NCBI RefSeq assembly: GCF_018403265.1
Contig: NZ_BOSI01000001.1
Span: forward strand, 1,178,001-1,242,000
Reading direction: 5' to 3'
Origin: Paenibacillus sp. J31TS4
GTDB lineage: Bacteria > Bacillota > Bacilli > Paenibacillales > NBRC-103111
DNA: 64,000 bases
Shown here: piece by piece, positions 53,634-62,294 of the stretch
How the letters are laid out: the number at the start of each line of letters is the position of its first letter
Numbering within the stretch: position 1 is the stretch's first letter
The notes under the pieces: generated by a model
The model's database searches: none
What the model was told of the DNA's origin: nothing
What the model saw: only the letters and a program-made list of their open reading frames with translations
Translations under genes and position numbers: made by a program

Positions 53634-54344
53634 TTACAAACGCATCCGTTCGTTTAACGACGAATTAACTACTGATAGTTTGTATGGGTATGGGTCAATA
53701 GCATATACTCCTTCCTGAGTCCCTTCTACTGTAACTTCCGTTTTGAAGATATCCGCTTCTTTTGTTGAACCAAGCCAAACTCTTCTATAGGCGGATAAGA
53801 TCAATAATCCATCTTCATCGCCTACCGCGGCAAAGGTTTCGCTGCTATCCTTATAACTGTTTATAAAATGATTGGAACTCAATAAGTCTTTCATACTGGG
53901 TACATCCTTTACAACTAGACCAATTTCGCTGATATTTAATAGATCTTCACCGGTAAAGGTAGTATGGATAGCATTATCAAGGGTATGTCTAGCGATAAAC
54001 TCAACAATATTCCCTGCAGGGTCATAAAAATAAATGGATGTCACGTTCCATGTCTTGGAGTAAACTTTATTGGATTGGTCCGGTAATAAATTTAACATAA
54101 CCCCGAGCGAATTTAGCCAGTCAATTGACTCATCCATTTTGTTCTCTGGGATATCGAAGGCAAAATGATAAAAGGGGCTTTCCGCCGGATGATCCGTCTG
54201 CTCAAATTCTAAGACAGACTGCCCCACTTTTACAGCAAACGTATAGTTAGAACTCACCACTAGCGGAAGCCCAAGTTCAGCAGTGTAGAAGCGTTTGAGC
54301 TGCTCTAATTGATTAGTAAGTAATTTAATCCTGTGGATCTGCAC
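53634..54344 (-). CDS. VOC family protein, two-module type
   Basis: A 236-residue vicinal-oxygen-chelate protein. The N-terminal module is clear: 'IHRIKLLTNQLEQLKRFYTA', 'PFYHFAFDIPENKMDESIDW' and 'SIYFYDPAGNIVEFIAR' (metal Glu). The C-terminal half (about 135-236) is a second, more diverged module. This is a common Bacillales type of unknown substrate. AT-rich. Confidence 0.8.
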   Translation of the reverse strand: MQIHRIKLLTNQLEQLKRFYTAELGLPLVVSSNYTFAVKVGQSVLEFEQTDHPAESPFYHFAFDIPENKMDESIDWLNSLGVMLNLLPDQSNKVYSKTWNVTSIYFYDPAGNIVEFIARHTLDNAIHTTFTGEDLLNISEIGLVVKDVPSMKDLLSSNHFINSYKDSSETFAAVGDEDGLLILSAYRRVWLGSTKEADIFKTEVTVEGTQEGVYAIDPYPYKLSVVNSSLNERMRL

Positions 54345-54463
54345 AATTGATCACCTCTCAGAAAATGATCCATCGATGAATAGTTTGGAACCGCGATTTG
54401 GAATTACTTTCATTTCACTTTAAATTTATCGGCAGGATGATTGAAGAAACGAAGGAGGAAAGC

Positions 54464-54847
54464 ATGAACATGGAAATCGTATCAACTGTAGATAAAGTGG
54501 AATCCATAAAATCCATGCAATCGACAATCGGTAAACTTGAAAATGCGTTAGCTCAGATGACTCAGAAAGGAGCGAATACTACCTTAGTAAAGAAACGACT
54601 CAAAGCCATTTACATCGGCTTAGCCATGTTAGAAAACGTTTGGAATCAAAGACCACATCATCACACCCAGGAAGATTTAGCAGAAGCTCGTCATGTTCTT
54701 ACTGGCTTATTCCCATCAATTGAGAACAGTTATGCTAAGTTAAAGGCAGGAAGTCCTCAAAGAACGCTTCTAGAAAGAAGAATGAGAGCATTGGAACTAG
54801 CTGTTCAAGCGATTGACGATCTCTCCAATAAAAACTTACCTAACTAA
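54464..54847 (+). CDS. Hypothetical helical protein
   Basis: A 127-residue, mostly helical soluble protein: 'SIGKLENALAQMTQKG'-like 'TIGKLENALAQMTQKGANTT', 'LVKKRLKAIYIGLAMLENVW' and 'LLERRMRALELAVQAIDDLS'. Two similar helix pairs each end in a small polar loop (GANTTLVKKRLKA and GSPQRTLLERRMRA), an internal duplication. The ATG at 54464 follows AGGAGG with normal spacing. It is the only plus-strand gene of this AT-rich stretch. No function recognised. Confidence 0.6.
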   Translation: MNMEIVSTVDKVESIKSMQSTIGKLENALAQMTQKGANTTLVKKRLKAIYIGLAMLENVWNQRPHHHTQEDLAEARHVLTGLFPSIENSYAKLKAGSPQRTLLERRMRALELAVQAIDDLSNKNLPN

Positions 54848-54949
54848 GTACTTTCATTTATTGAAGATAGCCCTCCACCCTCGATCGTTTGATTCTCAAT
54901 TCATAGTCATCTTGTGATAACGGATAGATTTTCAAGACGGATTCCCCTT

Positions 54950-55534
54950 TTAATAACTAATTTGATTTTGGTTTCCTGACGTCTGTAGCTTCCGTTTTTC
55001 GTACTCGCTTTTAGTTAACCCATAAACGTATTCATCGTAGTGCTGTCCATTCGTGAATATCATATCTCTTAACTTTCCTTCTTGGATAAACCCGAGATGC
55101 TCTTGAAGTGCGATTGAGCTTCTATTAAATGAGTATACATATGCATTTATTTTTTGATAGCGGAGTTCCTCAAAATAATACCGTATTATTATCCCTACAG
55201 CTTCCGAAGCATACCCTTTACGCCAATGGTCTCGAAAGATTGCGATCCCGTACTTAAATGTGCCATGGCGTGAGTCACAACTATTCGTGCTAATGCTTCC
55301 AACCAGCTCACCACCGAGTGTTTCGATGGCAAGACTAATGTTATCTCCGTTCACATATCCAGATTCTTGGCGTGAAGCCCATGACTTTGTTCCTTCCTCA
55401 GATCTGGGAAAGTGTATGATATCACATAGCCTTGCACCTTCGGAATCATGATCATTTTGATGGAACTTCTCCCAGTCGGAAGCCAAAATAGGACGCAACC
55501 TAACCCTTTTACCTGACCAAATATAAAGGTTCAA
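54950..55534 (-). CDS. GNAT acetyltransferase, RimJ/RimL-like
   Basis: A 194-residue N-acetyltransferase: 'RVRLRPILASDWEKFHQNDH', 'VGSISTNSCDSRHGTFKYGI', 'FRDHWRKGYASEAVGIIIRY' (acetyl-CoA loop) and 'YSFNRSSIALQEHLGFIQEG'. It resembles the acetyltransferase at 61.5 kb in plan and ending ('YGLTKSEYE' versus 'YGLTKDEYV'). Repeat copy 2 lies 40 bases upstream of its start. Substrate unknown. Confidence 0.82.
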   Translation of the reverse strand: MNLYIWSGKRVRLRPILASDWEKFHQNDHDSEGARLCDIIHFPRSEEGTKSWASRQESGYVNGDNISLAIETLGGELVGSISTNSCDSRHGTFKYGIAIFRDHWRKGYASEAVGIIIRYYFEELRYQKINAYVYSFNRSSIALQEHLGFIQEGKLRDMIFTNGQHYDEYVYGLTKSEYEKRKLQTSGNQNQISY

Positions 55535-55573
55535 ACGATCCCCTCCTCGTTGGCGACAGTTTATGGATCTAGT

Positions 55574-55653
55574 CTGCCCGGTTAGCGCAATAGGACTGCC
55601 GATTGCTATCGGCAGCCTAGAACTAAATATTGCGTTATCGTCCTTCGTTAGCT
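55574..55653 (-). repeat. Dispersed cassette-like repeat, copy 2 (full length)
   Basis: CTGCCCGGTTAGCGCAATAG, hairpin GACTGCCGATTGCTATCGGC-AGCC, then AATATTGCGTTATCG and TCCTTCGTTAGC. Outer arms GCGCAAT/ATTGCGT pair around the inner hairpin. It is between the four-helix membrane gene and the acetyltransferase gene. Confidence 0.85.
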
Positions 55654-55689
55654 AAATGACAGAACCCAAATAACGTGTCACTAGACGAT

Positions 55690-56088
55690 TTATCGTTGAG
55701 ACTCGACGGTTTTCCGCGGGAAGAATTGTCTAAAAGGAAGCATCAATCCCAGGAGAGAAATGACAATAAAAACAACTTGATGGATATGATCGTTTCCCGG
55801 TGGTAATCCGCCCACCAAATGCGCTATCCAGAAGATGGGGTAATACCAGAGTAGAAACCATGCCCATCTTTCTTTTCTTTTGAACGACATGAGAGTGATC
55901 ACGGTACCGAAAAGTCCCATTCCTGTCGTTGCCAAGCCAAGCGCCCGCAGCAATCCCAAATCATAAGGACCTGCAATCCGTGGAAACACGACAACTAATA
56001 GGCCAAAGATAAGGATCCCGACTCCAGTTAAAAGAAGGAACATCCAGCTAATTCTGAGAAGCAATTGCTGCTCATTGAATGTTTCCAT
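55690..56088 (-). CDS. Four-helix membrane protein
   Basis: A 132-residue membrane protein with four segments (about 12-35, 43-65, 75-92, 103-120): 'MFLLLTGVGILIFGLLVVVF', 'LGLATTGMGLFGTVITLMSF', 'WAWFLLWYYPIFWIAHLV' and 'VVFIVISLLGLMLPF'. No family recognised beyond small membrane proteins with a 'PIFW..HL' motif. Its stop is 37 bases before repeat copy 2. Confidence 0.65.
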   Translation of the reverse strand: METFNEQQLLLRISWMFLLLTGVGILIFGLLVVVFPRIAGPYDLGLLRALGLATTGMGLFGTVITLMSFKRKERWAWFLLWYYPIFWIAHLVGGLPPGNDHIHQVVFIVISLLGLMLPFRQFFPRKTVESQR

Positions 56089-56212
56089 ATCCGCCCTCCT
56101 CTACGCGTTTACTAAGATTTCTATTCTTATTCGCGGCGAAATGGGGATATCCCTATTCAGGCTATTCCGCTATTCCGCCTGCCAGGCTCAAAGAAAACTG
56201 CCTGTTGGTTGA

Positions 56213-56246
56213 GAAAACGGCAGCCATTGCAATGGCTACCGTTTCT
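56213..56246 (-). terminator. Hairpin after the DUF1232 gene
   Basis: AAACGGCAGCCATT and AATGGCTACCGTTT pair with one mismatch. The minus strand ends CCGTTTTCTC. Possibly bidirectional. Confidence 0.6.
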
Positions 56247-56252
56247 TCATGT

Positions 56253-56651
56253 TCATTGAAACAATCTATAACAGACCTTAAAAGCCCAAATAACCACCAA
56301 AACCCAAATGCCGATGAAGAGAGCACCGGCAATCCAATTCTTTGGTTTCCCCTTTTTTCTTATCTCCTCGGCCTTTTCATAGCAATCTTCCATGACTTCT
56401 TTTGGAATCATTTTAATGGCAAGCGTGATTCCTAATGGGACAAGAATTAGATCATCGAGATACCCCAAAACAGGGATGAAATCTGGAATTAAATCGATGG
56501 GACTGAAAGCATAGGATACAACGCACAGAGTAAATAACTTTGCATACCAAGGAACTCTAGGGTCCTTATAGGCAAGAAATAGAACAAAAATGTTGCGTTT
56601 GATTTCTCTGGCTTTTTCTCTGGCTTTCCCTATAAAGGTACCTTGGCTCAT
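56253..56651 (-). CDS. DUF1232 family membrane protein (YkvA-like)
   Basis: A 132-residue protein with the DUF1232 core 'DPRVPWYAKLFTLCVVSYAF' and 'SPIDLIPDFIPVLGYLDDLI', which is diagnostic. A second hydrophobic segment ('WIAGALFIGIWVLVVIWAF') closes it. The ATG at 56651 follows GGAGGGATAACAGC. Function of the family is unknown. Confidence 0.88.
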   Translation of the reverse strand: MSQGTFIGKAREKAREIKRNIFVLFLAYKDPRVPWYAKLFTLCVVSYAFSPIDLIPDFIPVLGYLDDLILVPLGITLAIKMIPKEVMEDCYEKAEEIRKKGKPKNWIAGALFIGIWVLVVIWAFKVCYRLFQ

Positions 56652-56744
56652 GCTGTTATCCCTCCGCGAATCCACTTCTCCCCCATTATGAAGCAAGTCA
56701 ACTTGCTGTTCAACAACTCGTATTCCCCTCCCGCGAGAAGATTA

Positions 56745-57296
56745 TCATCCGTTTATATTGGGCTGCTTCCCTTCAGAATAGTTTCCTGCGGCATCTTTCG
56801 GTCCTGCCACTAACACGGCGGAAACTATCGAGATCGGAATGACGCTTATCGCGACTACCACCGGGGTGAACGGCAACATGAACAGGACATAGATCAACCA
56901 ACATACAGGAGCATACAGAAGCACTATTCCTGTGCCGACCACAGTCGATGCCATCCACCTTCCGATCCGGTACCTATCCAGCTGGGCGACACCCAGAATC
57001 CCAAGCATGGCAAGGGAGAACAAATAGCTAATATGTTGGAACAGAACGGCGCTGCCCACAATCAGCAGTAAAAGAAGAGGCAGAAGGCCGGCAAGCGCTT
57101 CGTGCAGGGAGATCTTGCGAGCCCGAATGATCCCAGCGACGAGAGCGCACGCACCCATAGCGAAGAGAATACTCAAGGATTTCTTGACGATGTGGGCGAC
57201 GAGTCTGAGGTTGTGCTCGAACAGCATATTGCGCGAATCCGCATGCCCTTGCGCCATGCGGCGGAGATGGCTATGACGGAAAATCAGTCCGGGCAC
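56745..57296 (-). CDS. Chimera: sigma-K-like N-terminal fragment joined to a membrane protein
   Basis: A 183-residue ORF from GTG at 57296, preceded by a strong site (GGAGGTG, seven bases). Residues 1-40 read MPGLIFRHS, then 'LRRMAQGHADSRNMLFEHNLRLVAHIVKK'-type sequence (split here: 'MAQGHADSRNMLFEHN' and 'LRLVAHIVKK'), which is region 1.2-2.1 of sporulation sigma factors sigma-K/sigma-E. From residue 41 it changes to five hydrophobic segments ('ALAGLLPLLLLLIVGSAVLF', 'YLFSLAMLGILGV', 'GTGIVLLYAPVCWLIYVLFM') and a short tail. About 25 residues usual between 'MPG' and 'LMA.GD' in SigK seem deleted. No working sigma factor can result; a fusion by recombination is inferred. Confidence 0.55.
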   Translation of the reverse strand: MPGLIFRHSHLRRMAQGHADSRNMLFEHNLRLVAHIVKKSLSILFAMGACALVAGIIRARKISLHEALAGLLPLLLLLIVGSAVLFQHISYLFSLAMLGILGVAQLDRYRIGRWMASTVVGTGIVLLYAPVCWLIYVLFMLPFTPVVVAISVIPISIVSAVLVAGPKDAAGNYSEGKQPNING

Positions 57297-57567
57297 GTAC
57301 AGCCACCTCCACGTTGCGATTACTTTCGGTCTAAGTGGGCGAACGCCTATCCGTGCCTGTACGGGTCAGGCGATTTAGGGGAGAGGGAAGACGAAGGATG
57401 CCTGTCCGAACCTGCAAGGGGAGCGGAGTAGCTTGCGTGTGTATTACCAGGCACCGGGCCAGACAAAGCCCCTCCGCAACAACAAGACAAAGAATGGATT
57501 TATAGTGAAGCACCGGTTCGTAGACACCACATAGATACCACAATTGTAAAAATAGCCAAATAGTCCG

Positions 57568-57596
57568 TTGACACCATCCACGTACTTCCTTAAAAT
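57568..57596 (+). promoter_or_regulatory. Sigma-A promoter of the secreted beta-propeller gene
   Basis: TTGACA (57568-57573), exactly 17 bp, TAAAAT (57591-57596), giving a leader of about 140 bases. The rest of the 445-base gap 57297-57741 holds only ORFs without ribosome sites. Confidence 0.7.
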
Positions 57597-57741
57597 GTGC
57601 ACCATAAGGATACCAGCATAGAACATACATACCTTGTCCCCTTCCCTTGAGCCTGAACACGAAAGGAGGCCGCATCTCCGATCCATTCTTGAAAGCGGTT
57701 GCAATTGGTTGAGTCTGTCGTTCATCAAAAGGAGGTAAAGC

Positions 57742-60700
57742 ATGCGTATTCACAAACAACGCATTACGATGGTCATGATGTGCTTGATCGTTTTTATGAC
57801 AAGCTGGACTGGTTTTGCAGCTTCAGCAGCGGAAGGAAGCAAGTTGTCTCAGAAGAAGTTCGGTCCTCCGGAAGAACTGCTCGTTCCGAACAACTACACA
57901 GTGGCCATCTTCAACGGCGCTGTCGGCCGCGAGGACGGACACTATGTCATGTATACGACCGCCAAAGGGAAACCTGGCGTTCTCAACGTGATTGACATTG
58001 AGGATTACAAGCTGCTTCGCAGCATCCCCATCGCTCCGTCGGAAAGCTCCTGGGCGCATACGGTTGCACCCGACGGCACGCTATTCCTGGCTGCCGACGG
58101 CGGCGGAGCCCGGCTGTGGAGCTATTCGCCCGTCACCCACGTTGCTACCCAAGTCGCACAATTTGACGGTCAGTCGGTGCCAAACAGCATCACTACCGAT
58201 GAGCAGGGACGGGTATACGTCGGAACATACCCCGGAGGCAAGGTATACCAGTATGATCCCGCAACGAAACAGACGAAGGATTACGGCCGCATGATCGGCA
58301 ACATGGACCAGGAATACGTCCGCTCCATCGCTTACCAGGGCGGCAATATATATGCCGGAACCGCGCATAAGCAAATCGTCCGGGTCAATCTGGCGACGGG
58401 CGAGAAGACGGATATTGCGGTTCCTCTGCAGGCGAAAGTGAAGAACGATACCGTGTATGACCTGGATACAATTGATGACCGCTATTTGTTCGCCCGCTAT
58501 ACGGACGGAAGCGGCGTTCCCGGAGAAGGCTATCTTTACGATACCCTGACGCAAGCCTGGCTTGACGTGGAATTGCAAAACGTAACGGGTCTCCACGAGA
58601 CCGATTCCCTGAATGGCAAAATCTATTACATGTCCGACAAAAAGCTAAAGACGTTTGATCTCCAGACGCATGCGGTGGAGCTGACGGGAATGGAATACGG
58701 GACCGGTCTGCGTGGGGCGGATTGGGTGGAAATTCCGAACAATCCCGCTTTCCCCGGGAAGACACTTGTGACCGTCCGTTATGACGGCGGCGTGACACTG
58801 ATGAACATTGAAACGAAGAAGGTCCACGAATATCCGCCGATCGTACCCGGACTTCCCGGAGTGGTAAACCGGGTGGCAAGCGTATCTCCGACTCAACTCA
58901 TCACGACCGGCTCGCAGGCCAGATCCTCGCTCGTCAACCTTTCTGACAAGACGACCCAGCCGTTCAGCATCGGCCAGGCGGACAGCGTCTACCCGATCGG
59001 CAACAAGGTATATTTGGGCGTCTACCCGGAAGGCAGCCTGCACGAATATGATTTGACCCAAAGCCCTGGAGCATCGAATCCCAAGAAGCTGGCGGTGCTT
59101 GGCGACGATCAGGAACGGCTGGTCAACATGACCGAAGGCGGGGGTAAGCTGTACATCTCAACCATCTCCGGGTATGGCACGCTCGGTGGATCCTTAACCG
59201 TGTACGACCCAGCAACCGGAGAAACCAGAGTACACCGCAACGTCGTCCGCAACCAAAGCGTGCTTAGCACCGCTTATTTGGACGGGAAGATCTTCGGGTC
59301 TACCACGATCCGAGGCGGCCTTGGTTCCGAACCGACGGAAGAAGAGGCCAAAATCTTCGTTTGGGATGCCGTTAAGGAAGAGAAGATCGCCGAATTCCCG
59401 CTCCGTATTCCCGGCTTGAATAAGCCGATCTTCATCGGGGATCTTTCCGTAGGACCGGACGGGTTGATTTGGGGCGCGGCATACGAATACATCTTCGCCT
59501 TCGATCCCAAGACCTACCAGATTGTGAAGAGCAAGAAAATCTATCCGAAGTTGAATTTCAGTCAGTGGGCCCATCATCCCCTCCGCTGGTCAGCCGATGG
59601 TGTGCTGTACGTCCTGTTCAACAACAAACTGACCGTTATCGATCCCGATACGCTGGAATTCCGTACGCTGGCGGATACGTCCCGGTTCGACCTTGGTATG
59701 GACGGCAACCTGTATTTTACCGATTCAGCGACGAATACGATTCTGTACCGCATCGTCGTGGACGGCGAGATCGTGCAGCCGCCTCCCCGCATCCCGGTTC
59801 CCGTCCGCAATGCCGGATTCGAGGAGCCGGTGACCGGCACAACGATTCCGGGATGGAGCGCTCTGTTCGCGCCCACCAAAGACTATTGGTTTGAAGTAAG
59901 CGGAGAGCGCAGCTTTTCAGGAGCGAAGAGCCTGAAGACAGTCGATACGACCCGCACCGGATCCGTTGCCGTCCAGAGCGACAAAATTCCCGTGAAGCCG
60001 GGCGAGGAATATGAAGCCGGCGTGAATCTGTATATTGAATCTGGCCAGCCGGGCTTTATGTTCCGCTATTTCGATAAGAACGACGCCACCATCACGACGC
60101 AGGAAATCCATCTTGACGAATCAAGACTTGCCCAATGGCAGGTCGTCACGCTGAAAGGAAAGGCGCCCGACAATGCGGCCTACGCCCGTTTCATCGCTGT
60201 GACGAGCCGGTACAACATAGCTGTCGCCTACTACGACGATTTCTTCTTGACAGTCAAAGACACAAGAGCGCCTATATCGGCAGCCTCCATCACTCCAGCT
60301 CCTAATGCGAACGGTTGGCTCAACCAGGACGCGCAAGTTGCAATCACGAGTGAACGTGCTGCATCCATTACGTATTCCGCCGCAGGAGCACAATCGATTC
60401 CGGGCACGACGGTTAAGGGTGCCACCGTCCAATTCCCGATTACCGCCGAAGGGATGACTACGGTAACGTATTCCGCCACAAGCGCGGCGGACATCCAGGA
60501 AATCCCTCAAACTTTCGAAGTCCACATCGACAAGATGGCGCCGGTCGTCCAATTCACCGGACAACAGAGCTACTCTGTCCAGGAGGCCGTCTATATCGGC
60601 TGCACCGCCTCCGATGCCCTCTCCGGGCTGCAGAGCAGCACATGCACCGGATCGCTTCTTCAGCAGCCGGCGTATCGATTGGACCCGGGACAGCACGAAG

Positions 60701-60996
60701 TGTCGGTTACCGCCTCGGATAAGGCCGGTAACGTTACTACCGCTGTCTTTACGTTCCAAATCGCGGTAACCTACGACGGGGTTTCCGAGCTTATCCGCCA
60801 GTTTGCCTACGACAAATCGGTGGTGAACAGCCTGCTCGCCAAGTTGAAGGCCGCCGAAGAAGCGGAGAAGCGCGGCAGCGATAAAAGCAAGGAAGGCACC
60901 CTGCATGCCTTGACGAATGAGCTGCAGGCATTAAACGGCAAGAAGTTCTCGACTGAAGAAGCCGGCATCCTGCTCAAGCTGATCGGCAATCTGTGA
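57742..60996 (+). CDS. Large secreted beta-propeller, CBM, Ig-like and FIMAH protein
   Basis: A 1084-residue exported protein. A Sec signal peptide (1-30) ends near ASA|AEG. Residues about 45-680 are WD/NHL/YncE-like propeller repeats, each with 'G.VY.YDPATK' or 'GKIY'-type strands. About 690-835 is a CBM_4/9-like jelly roll ('VRNAGFEEPVTGTTIPGWSA' to 'VAYYDDFFLTV'). About 840-1010 has two Ig-like modules, the second with 'VSVTASDKAGN'. The C-terminal 70 residues ('GVSELIRQF' to 'GILLKLIGNL') are a FIMAH-type helical domain. The whole suggests a surface or secreted polysaccharide-binding lyase/lectin; no catalytic residues are identifiable. The start follows AAAGGAGGTAAAGC. Its own promoter and terminator make it monocistronic. 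Confidence 0.75.
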   Translation: MRIHKQRITMVMMCLIVFMTSWTGFAASAAEGSKLSQKKFGPPEELLVPNNYTVAIFNGAVGREDGHYVMYTTAKGKPGVLNVIDIEDYKLLRSIPIAPSESSWAHTVAPDGTLFLAADGGGARLWSYSPVTHVATQVAQFDGQSVPNSITTDEQGRVYVGTYPGGKVYQYDPATKQTKDYGRMIGNMDQEYVRSIAYQGGNIYAGTAHKQIVRVNLATGEKTDIAVPLQAKVKNDTVYDLDTIDDRYLFARYTDGSGVPGEGYLYDTLTQAWLDVELQNVTGLHETDSLNGKIYYMSDKKLKTFDLQTHAVELTGMEYGTGLRGADWVEIPNNPAFPGKTLVTVRYDGGVTLMNIETKKVHEYPPIVPGLPGVVNRVASVSPTQLITTGSQARSSLVNLSDKTTQPFSIGQADSVYPIGNKVYLGVYPEGSLHEYDLTQSPGASNPKKLAVLGDDQERLVNMTEGGGKLYISTISGYGTLGGSLTVYDPATGETRVHRNVVRNQSVLSTAYLDGKIFGSTTIRGGLGSEPTEEEAKIFVWDAVKEEKIAEFPLRIPGLNKPIFIGDLSVGPDGLIWGAAYEYIFAFDPKTYQIVKSKKIYPKLNFSQWAHHPLRWSADGVLYVLFNNKLTVIDPDTLEFRTLADTSRFDLGMDGNLYFTDSATNTILYRIVVDGEIVQPPPRIPVPVRNAGFEEPVTGTTIPGWSALFAPTKDYWFEVSGERSFSGAKSLKTVDTTRTGSVAVQSDKIPVKPGEEYEAGVNLYIESGQPGFMFRYFDKNDATITTQEIHLDESRLAQWQVVTLKGKAPDNAAYARFIAVTSRYNIAVAYYDDFFLTVKDTRAPISAASITPAPNANGWLNQDAQVAITSERAASITYSAAGAQSIPGTTVKGATVQFPITAEGMTTVTYSATSAADIQEIPQTFEVHIDKMAPVVQFTGQQSYSVQEAVYIGCTASDALSGLQSSTCTGSLLQQPAYRLDPGQHEVSVTASDKAGNVTTAVFTFQIAVTYDGVSELIRQFAYDKSVVNSLLAKLKAAEEAEKRGSDKSKEGTLHALTNELQALNGKKFSTEEAGILLKLIGNL

Positions 60997-61048
60997 AGAG
61001 CCCGGATGGCGGAAGCTTAGCCTGGTAGGGCTGCACGGGAAAACAAGG

Positions 61049-61078
61049 AGCGCGCACTCAAGAGAGAGTGCGCGTTCA
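61049..61078 (+). terminator. Terminator of the beta-propeller gene
   Basis: CGCGCACTC-AAGAGA-GAGTGCGCG, then TTCATA, 54 bases after the stop; strong stem but poor U-tract. Confidence 0.6.
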
Positions 61079-61298
61079 TATGTCAACCCCATCCCCTTGT
61101 TAGCCCTATGATAGGTCAAGATCAGTTAAGCGAAGGTTAAGATTCATCTAGAGAAGCCTCATAAGCTTATGGCCAAACATTTCGTCTCAATTAATGTTTC
61201 TTTATCTATGTTTAGATGCAGGCACGAATAAACTGCTTCTTTACATTCCACGGTTCAACTATACATTTTCTTCGCATTGAATGACCACTAATTAATAA

Positions 61299-61382
61299 AC
61301 TGCCTGTAAGCGCAATAAGACTGCCGATTCCTATTAGCAGCCTGGATCCGGTTGATTATTGAGCTATCGACCTTCATTAGTA
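61299..61382 (-). repeat. Dispersed cassette-like repeat, copy 3 (full length)
   Basis: ACTGCCTGTAAGCGCAATAA, GACTGCCGATTCCTATTAGC-AGCC, GGATCCGGTTGATTATTGAG, CTATCGACCTTCATTAGT. It lies after the acetyltransferase gene at 61.5 kb (minus-strand sense). Confidence 0.85.
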
Positions 61383-61423
61383 AGAGGACGGTTCGCAAAC
61401 TATTCATTTCCCGGATTTTTTTC

Positions 61424-61520
61424 TATAAGACTGTCATTTCATAGCGGCCGTCCGATCCGGATAACTATTGAGTTAACGACCTACTTTAATTGCACATTCT
61501 TCGTTCTCCGTTAGTTTATT
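61424..61520 (-). repeat. Degenerate second repeat next to copy 3
   Basis: ATAAGACTGTCATTTC..., GATCCGGATAACTATTGAG, TTAACGACCTACTTTAATTG and CTCCGTTAG can be aligned with the full repeat, but the inner hairpin is destroyed. It reaches the stop of the acetyltransferase gene. Confidence 0.5.
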
Positions 61521-62107
61521 CCCTGATTAAGTAATACGTTAGTTTTGTGAAGGTGCTCAACATATTCGTCCTTTGTTAGCCCGTACAAAATGGAATTGTA
61601 GTATCTTCCATTGGTGTAGACTACTTGGCGACGGACCCCTTCTTGAACACATCCCACTTTTCTAAGCATGGCTGCTGAGGCGACGTTCCCTTCAAGAACG
61701 GAATTATTAAATTTATTAAGTCTACGCTCAAAGAAAGCGTACTTTAAGAGTATATGTATTGCTCTGGTGCCATAACCGTTTCCTCGATAATTCCTGTCGA
61801 TTTGAATTCCTATGCTAAACGTTCCATTTCTTTCATCAATACTGTTCAGATTAACTCCTCCAACGTTTTCACCATTCAAGTTTTCAATAGTAAACATAAG
61901 ACGATTGGATGAAAATTCGGAAAACCTCTCCGCAAAAGCTTTAGCTTCTGAAATCGTAGGAGGCAATTCAACCGCATACTCTAAAAGGCGACGTGCAGGT
62001 GTATCGAAACGATTCCTATAATGGTTTTCCCAGTCTTCTGGTTGTATGGCGCGCAATCTTATCACTTCGTCTTGCCAAAAATAATTGCTGTAATCTATAT
62101 TTTGCAT
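61511..62107 (-). CDS. GNAT acetyltransferase, RimJ/RimL-like
   Basis: A 198-residue N-acetyltransferase: 'VIRLRAIQPEDWENHYRNRF', 'ENLNGENVGGVNLNSIDERN', 'FSIGIQIDRNYRGNGYGTRA' (acetyl-CoA loop) and 'GNVASAAMLRKVGCVQEGVR'. The ATG at 62107 has GGGGGT six bases upstream; a GTG six codons before is in frame. AT-rich and flanked on both sides by cassette-like repeats, copies 3 and 4. Confidence 0.83.
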   Translation of the reverse strand: MQNIDYSNYFWQDEVIRLRAIQPEDWENHYRNRFDTPARRLLEYAVELPPTISEAKAFAERFSEFSSNRLMFTIENLNGENVGGVNLNSIDERNGTFSIGIQIDRNYRGNGYGTRAIHILLKYAFFERRLNKFNNSVLEGNVASAAMLRKVGCVQEGVRRQVVYTNGRYYNSILYGLTKDEYVEHLHKTNVLLNQGIN

Positions 62108-62187
62108 TGGTTGACCCCCAAACACGTTTTCTCATAGAAATTGTAACCAGAATAAAAACTTATTGTTGGTATTCTTTGTTTATATGG

Positions 62188-62273
62188 AAACTGCCCTTTA
62201 GCGCAATTAGACTGCCGATTCCTATCAGCAGCCTGGATCTGGTTGAATATTGAGCTATAGACCTTCGTTAGTT
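62188..62273 (-). repeat. Dispersed cassette-like repeat, copy 4 (full length)
   Basis: AACTGCCCTTTAGCGCAATT, GACTGCCGATTCCTATCAGC-AGCC, GGATCTGGTTGAATATTGAG, CTATAGACCTTCGTTAGTT. It ends 22 bases before the stop of the next gene. Confidence 0.88.
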
Positions 62274-62294
62274 GTACATTCGTATCTCGTTAGC

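Noticed and set aside
57444-57743. 99-codon minus-strand ORF upstream of the beta-propeller gene
   Set aside because: No good ribosome site, Leu/Cys-rich without pattern, and it covers a consensus promoter of the plus-strand gene.
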